From: CAYHGV01 sp964356135
GTDB taxonomy: Bacteria; Hydrothermota; Tepidihabitantia; CAYHGV01
Direction of reading: 5' to 3'
Assembly: GCA_964356135.1 (NCBI GenBank)
Contig: CAYHGV010000114.1
Coordinates: 1-8,056 of the forward strand
Length of the DNA: 8,056 nt
How positions within the stretch are numbered: position 1 is the first letter of the stretch; every line of letters starts with the position of its first letter. The notes under the pieces are model-generated. The model worked only from the letters and a program-made list of their open reading frames with translations. It was not told where the DNA came from and did not search any database. Made by a program: the position numbers and the translations under genes. This document shows, one piece after another, positions 5,430 through 8,056 of this stretch.

Positions 5430-5663
5430 TCAGACCGTTCGTTTTATGAAAAACTTCATTGAACCATCGGGGTTTACTTCCATCCCCAGAAATTCGTTAC
5501 CGGTTTGTGCGCACCAGGCGGGGAAGTCTTCCTGGGCGCCCTGGTCATCGGCGATCATTTCAAGAATCTGGCCGATTGCTATTTTTTTCATATTTTCGAC
5601 CGCTTTCAGAATCGGCATCGGGCACATAAGTCCCCGGGCATCAAACGTCAGATCAGCTATCAT
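5430..5663 (-). CDS. tusA: TusA/SirA-like sulfur carrier protein
   Basis: This is a 77-residue two-layer alpha/beta sulfur carrier. The diagnostic motif is DARGLMCPMPILKAVENMKKI, with persulfide-carrying Cys14 in the CPxP box (CPMP, 14-17). It is followed by GQILEMIADDQGAQEDFPAW and a second Cys at 51 (WCAQTGNEFL), as in many SirA-like proteins outside Proteobacteria. TusA collects sulfur from a cysteine desulfurase or rhodanese and passes it to DsrE2 or TusD. AAGGAGG lies 5 nt before the ATG. It starts 24 nt after mcsB in the same direction and begins the five-gene sulfur block. The length is normal for the family. Confidence 0.92.
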   Translation of the reverse strand: MIADLTFDARGLMCPMPILKAVENMKKIAIGQILEMIADDQGAQEDFPAWCAQTGNEFLGMEVNPDGSMKFFIKRTV

Positions 5664-5687
5664 GCTGCCTCCTTACGATTTTTTCAA

Positions 5688-6740
5688 TCAGTGTTGCGCG
5701 AGTCGGGTGCGAATAAATTCGGCTCGTTTTTCATCGCGCTCGATTGGCTCCATTTCTTTATCGTACAATACTTGGAGGTTTGCCGGTTGGGCAAGAATCA
5801 GAATTTCGTTAATGGTTTTGAGCCCAACCTCGGTAACGAATCCCAAGCCGATGCCTAACCGAACCGCCGAGGTGAGGTTGATGATCTCTTCACTCGAGAG
5901 TACCCGGGCATTTTTTAGTATGGCTAACGCTCGGAAAACCTTATCTTCGATTTCGAGCCGGGTATTTTTAAGCAAAAAATCTCGAGCCCGCCGTTCCAAA
6001 ACAACGAGCTCCCGGGCGATTTTCTCCAAGCCTTCGACGATTTCCGGTTCGGACAGACCAAGGGTGATCTGGTTGGAGAGTTGGAAAAAGTGACCTTTGG
6101 TTTCGGTCCCTTCGCCATAGAGGCCGCGTACCGAGTAGCCGACCTGGATAACACCGCGCAGGACTTTTTCGATTTCTCGGGTCAACACGAGCGCGGGAAG
6201 ATGGATCAGTACCGACGCCCGCATACCGGTGCCGACATTGGTTGGGCAGGCGGTGAGAAAGCCTAACTCGGGATCGAAGGCATAGTCCAGCTGGCGGTCG
6301 AGCAGGCGATCGAGGTTGTTTATCCGGGGGTAAGCGGTTTCGAAGGCAAGGCCGGCGGCCAAGACCTGGAACCGGAGATGGTCTTCTTCGTTAACCATGA
6401 TACTGAGCGCCTGGTCATGGGAGAGAAAGAGTCCCTGGGTCCGTTTCGGTGAGATAAAATCTGGGGAGATGAGGTGGCGTTCTAAGAGAAATTGAATGGC
6501 GAGCGGACTCAAATCTTTGGTTTCGATGAATACTCCATCGGTTTGGATATCGTCGTTCTCGAGCGCGCGGCGCACGAGCGCAACGGTCTTTTCCTGGGTA
6601 GCGGAATCTGCTTTTCTCTCAAAGCTAAGATTCTTGAGATTACGGGCTAACCGGATCCGACTGGACAGGATAATCTCAACCGATTCACCCTGGGGGGAAA
6701 GCCAGCTGCCGGGCGCGGGGTCAAGTGGAGTCAGTTTCAT
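5688..6740 (-). CDS. mcsB: Protein arginine kinase McsB
   Basis: McsB phosphorylates protein arginines and marks proteins for ClpCP degradation. The preferred ATG at 6738-6740 gives 350 residues and aligns with known McsB starts (MKLTPLDP...GSWLS); the frame is open 20 codons further upstream, but that part lies inside mcsA. The phosphagen-kinase fold is evident: ILSSRIRLARN (24-34), NEEDH (117-121), SCPTNVGTG-type loop CPTNVGTGMRASV with Cys165, GLYGEGTE (206-213) and LSNQITLG (221-228). The allosteric phosphoarginine pocket RDxxRA is present as RDEKRA (335-340), which supports self-regulation as in Gram-positives. The start overlaps the mcsA end by 20 bp. No ctsR or clpC is in the window. 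All key residues are present, so the gene appears functional. Confidence 0.95.
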   Translation of the reverse strand: MKLTPLDPAPGSWLSPQGESVEIILSSRIRLARNLKNLSFERKADSATQEKTVALVRRALENDDIQTDGVFIETKDLSPLAIQFLLERHLISPDFISPKRTQGLFLSHDQALSIMVNEEDHLRFQVLAAGLAFETAYPRINNLDRLLDRQLDYAFDPELGFLTACPTNVGTGMRASVLIHLPALVLTREIEKVLRGVIQVGYSVRGLYGEGTETKGHFFQLSNQITLGLSEPEIVEGLEKIARELVVLERRARDFLLKNTRLEIEDKVFRALAILKNARVLSSEEIINLTSAVRLGIGLGFVTEVGLKTINEILILAQPANLQVLYDKEMEPIERDEKRAEFIRTRLAQH

Positions 6741-7209
6741 ATTTCCGTAACTGGTCGCGAATCGCTGCTGCCTTCTCGTATTCTTCCTGGGTAATTGCAT
6801 CGTGCAGTTTGTTCCGCAACTCCTGCAATTTTTGTTCGACGACGATCGGCTTCTCGCCCTGCGACGGTTGGGTTCCTTTATGTTTGATCGTGCCCTGGAT
6901 TCTTCGAATGAGCTTGATTAATTTGGGTTGGAAGGTGGTATAACAATGGGCGCAGCCCAACCGCCCCCCTTTTTTGAATTCGGCATAGGAAAGCGAGCAG
7001 ACCGGACAGACGAGCTTCTGGTCTTCAGCATCACTCTTTTCATTTAAGAGTCCGGCAAAAATTTCCGCAATCGAAAGCTTTTTGTCTACCAATCCTCGTT
7101 TCTCGGCACAGTCCCGGCAAAGGGAAAACTCCCGGGGCGTGCCGTCGGTAGTAACCTCGGTGATCGAGAGAATTGCCTCGGCTTTGCCGCACTGCTCGCA
7201 GAGCTTCAT
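6721..7209 (-). CDS. mcsA: McsA, zinc-binding activator of McsB
   Basis: The protein has 162 residues. Four CxxC pairs are visible: Cys4/Cys7, Cys31/Cys34, Cys68/Cys71 and Cys86/Cys89, giving two zinc sites of four cysteines. A charged linker follows, and then a C-terminal UVR motif (about 123-158; LQELRNKLHDAITQEEYEKAAAIRD pattern, the same helix-pair used by UvrB/UvrC and ClpC). McsA binds McsB and stimulates its arginine kinase activity; it also senses metal and thiol stress. The ATG overlaps the lolD stop in an ATGA junction, and the gene end overlaps mcsB. McsA-like UVR proteins without McsB also exist, but the adjacent kinase makes this assignment firm. Confidence 0.93.
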   Translation of the reverse strand: MKLCEQCGKAEAILSITEVTTDGTPREFSLCRDCAEKRGLVDKKLSIAEIFAGLLNEKSDAEDQKLVCPVCSLSYAEFKKGGRLGCAHCYTTFQPKLIKLIRRIQGTIKHKGTQPSQGEKPIVVEQKLQELRNKLHDAITQEEYEKAAAIRDQLRKYETDST

Positions 7210-7895
7210 TGCAGTAATCGACCGTCGATCAATTTAAATCGGCGGCGGGCGATCCGGGCAACTTTTTCATTATGGGTGACAATCAGAAAGGTTATCCCTT
7301 TGTGGCGGTTGAGGTCTTTGAGCAACTCCATCAATGAATGGGCGGTGGTGGTATCGAGGTTTCCGGTCGGTTCATCGACGAGCACCAGTAACGGTTCGTT
7401 GATCAGAGCACGAGCGACCGCTACCCTTTGTTTTTCTCCGCCCGACAGTTCACTCGGCTTGTGACTGAGCCGGTGAGAAAGGCCTATTTCGTCGACTGCC
7501 TTTTGGCTTCGGGTATACGCGGTTTTAGCATTCGTGCCGGCAATCAAAAGGGGCATAGCGACATTTTCCAAAACCGTGAACTCGGGCAGGAGATGGTGGA
7601 ATTGAAAGACAAAGCCCAGGGTTCGATTGCGCAGCTCGGCAAGTCGATTCTCGGATAGGGAGTTGAGATCAGTGTTATTAAGTGAAACCGAACCTGCGGT
7701 TGGGCGGTCAAGGGTACCCAGAATGTGCAGCAGCGTGGATTTGCCCGAACCGGAAGGCCCGGTAATGGCAACCATCTCGCCCGATTGGACGGTTAGGTCA
7801 ACTCCTTTCAAGACATCGACCCGCTCCGGGCCGAGCTCGAATGTTTTTATGATCCCGCGCGCCTGGATAATATTTTTATTCGTAACGGATTGCAT
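7206..7895 (-). CDS. lolD: Lipoprotein-release ABC transporter ATPase LolD
   Basis: This 229-residue ABC ATPase powers LolC/E, which extracts outer-membrane lipoproteins from the inner membrane. It has Walker A GPSGSGKST (46-54), a Q-loop FVFQFHHLLPEFTVLENVAMP, signature LSGGEKQRVAVARAL, Walker B LLVLVDEPTGNLD and H-loop VTHN. The FHHLLPEFTxxENVAMP stretch is characteristic of LolD within the MacB/LolD/FtsE family. Its start lies 20 bp inside the end of the permease gene, and its stop overlaps mcsA by 4 bp, so the operon continues through. A MacB-type exporter ATPase is the main alternative, but the adjacent LolC/E-type permease and the motif favour LolD. Confidence 0.9.
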   Translation of the reverse strand: MQSVTNKNIIQARGIIKTFELGPERVDVLKGVDLTVQSGEMVAITGPSGSGKSTLLHILGTLDRPTAGSVSLNNTDLNSLSENRLAELRNRTLGFVFQFHHLLPEFTVLENVAMPLLIAGTNAKTAYTRSQKAVDEIGLSHRLSHKPSELSGGEKQRVAVARALINEPLLVLVDEPTGNLDTTTAHSLMELLKDLNRHKGITFLIVTHNEKVARIARRRFKLIDGRLLQ

Positions 7896-8056
7896 CGACC
7901 GGAGTATACTTTGAGGCTTTCAGCGAAGGATAGAGGGTCGCGATCAGCGAGATGATGAGTGCCGCCAGCGGCACTAATAGAAAATCGGAAAGTTCGGCGC
8001 GAATCGGTACGGTTTTGATGATAAAGACTTCACCCGGTAAATTGATAAAACGGTAT
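7876..8056 (-). CDS. LolC/LolE-type lipoprotein-release permease, C-terminal end (partial)
   Basis: The frame is open from the window edge to a TAA at 7876-7878 and gives 59 residues. It contains a final transmembrane helix (about FLLVPLAALIISLIATLYPSL) followed by KASKYTPVDAIRYE, the classic FtsX/LolC/LolE ending (YPxxxAsxxxPvdAiRYE). This permease type forms the inner-membrane part of the LolCDE complex and works with the LolD encoded next. The end overlaps lolD by 20 bp. LolC and LolE cannot be told apart from this fragment; many diderms outside Proteobacteria have one permease forming a homodimer. Confidence 0.88.
   Translation of the reverse strand, partial: YRFINLPGEVFIIKTVPIRAELSDFLLVPLAALIISLIATLYPSLKASKYTPVDAIRYE

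Noticed and set aside
6741..6800. Longer McsB with 20 extra N-terminal residues
   Set aside because: The extra part (MQLPRKNTRRQQRF...) lies fully inside mcsA and does not resemble McsB; the family start aligns with the ATG at 6740.

Overview
The window looks like a chromosomal segment of a Gram-negative-type (diderm) bacterium. Evidence for an outer membrane is a TonB-family energy transducer, a LolCDE-type lipoprotein exporter and a secreted L,D-transpeptidase. The same segment carries mcsA-mcsB, a pair best known from Firmicutes, and a 1-pyrroline-5-carboxylate dehydrogenase of the Thermus/Bacillus type. tRNA-Gln lacks an encoded CCA end. This mixture fits an uncultivated diderm phylum (candidate division WOR-3 or a similar lineage) better than a proteobacterium, but that placement is inference from gene content only.

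Layout, left to right. Positions 3-191 are the last 62 codons of an RHS-repeat protein on the plus strand. A TonB-like gene (321-1370, +) has a strong ribosome binding site. Convergent to it is an L,D-transpeptidase (1392-1931, -). Positions 1932-2406 hold no protein gene. They contain a small repeat family (modules at 1877-1960, 2003-2101 and 2179-2198), a duplicated tRNA 3' end, a nested hairpin (2107-2149), tRNA-Gln(CUG) (2194-2265, -), and a good sigma70-type promoter (2355-2382). That promoter drives a monocistronic P5C dehydrogenase (2407-3957, +).

From 8056 down to 4006 the minus strand carries one tightly packed run of nine genes: lolC/E (partial), lolD, mcsA, mcsB, tusA, a dsrE2-like gene, and tusD-, tusC- and tusB-like genes. 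Most junctions overlap or abut (20-bp overlap lolC/lolD, 4-bp ATGA overlap lolD/mcsA, 20-bp overlap mcsA/mcsB, TAA directly followed by ATG at two tus junctions), so co-transcription and translational coupling are likely. The operon joins three jobs: release of lipoproteins from the inner membrane, arginine phosphorylation for protein quality control (McsA/McsB), and a persulfide relay (TusA to DsrE2 and TusBCD).

No CRISPR array, transposase or phage gene was seen. The most unusual region is 1877-2265. There a dispersed repeat supplies the ribosome binding site and signal peptide of the transpeptidase gene, and a 34-bp direct repeat copies the 3' end of tRNA-Gln.
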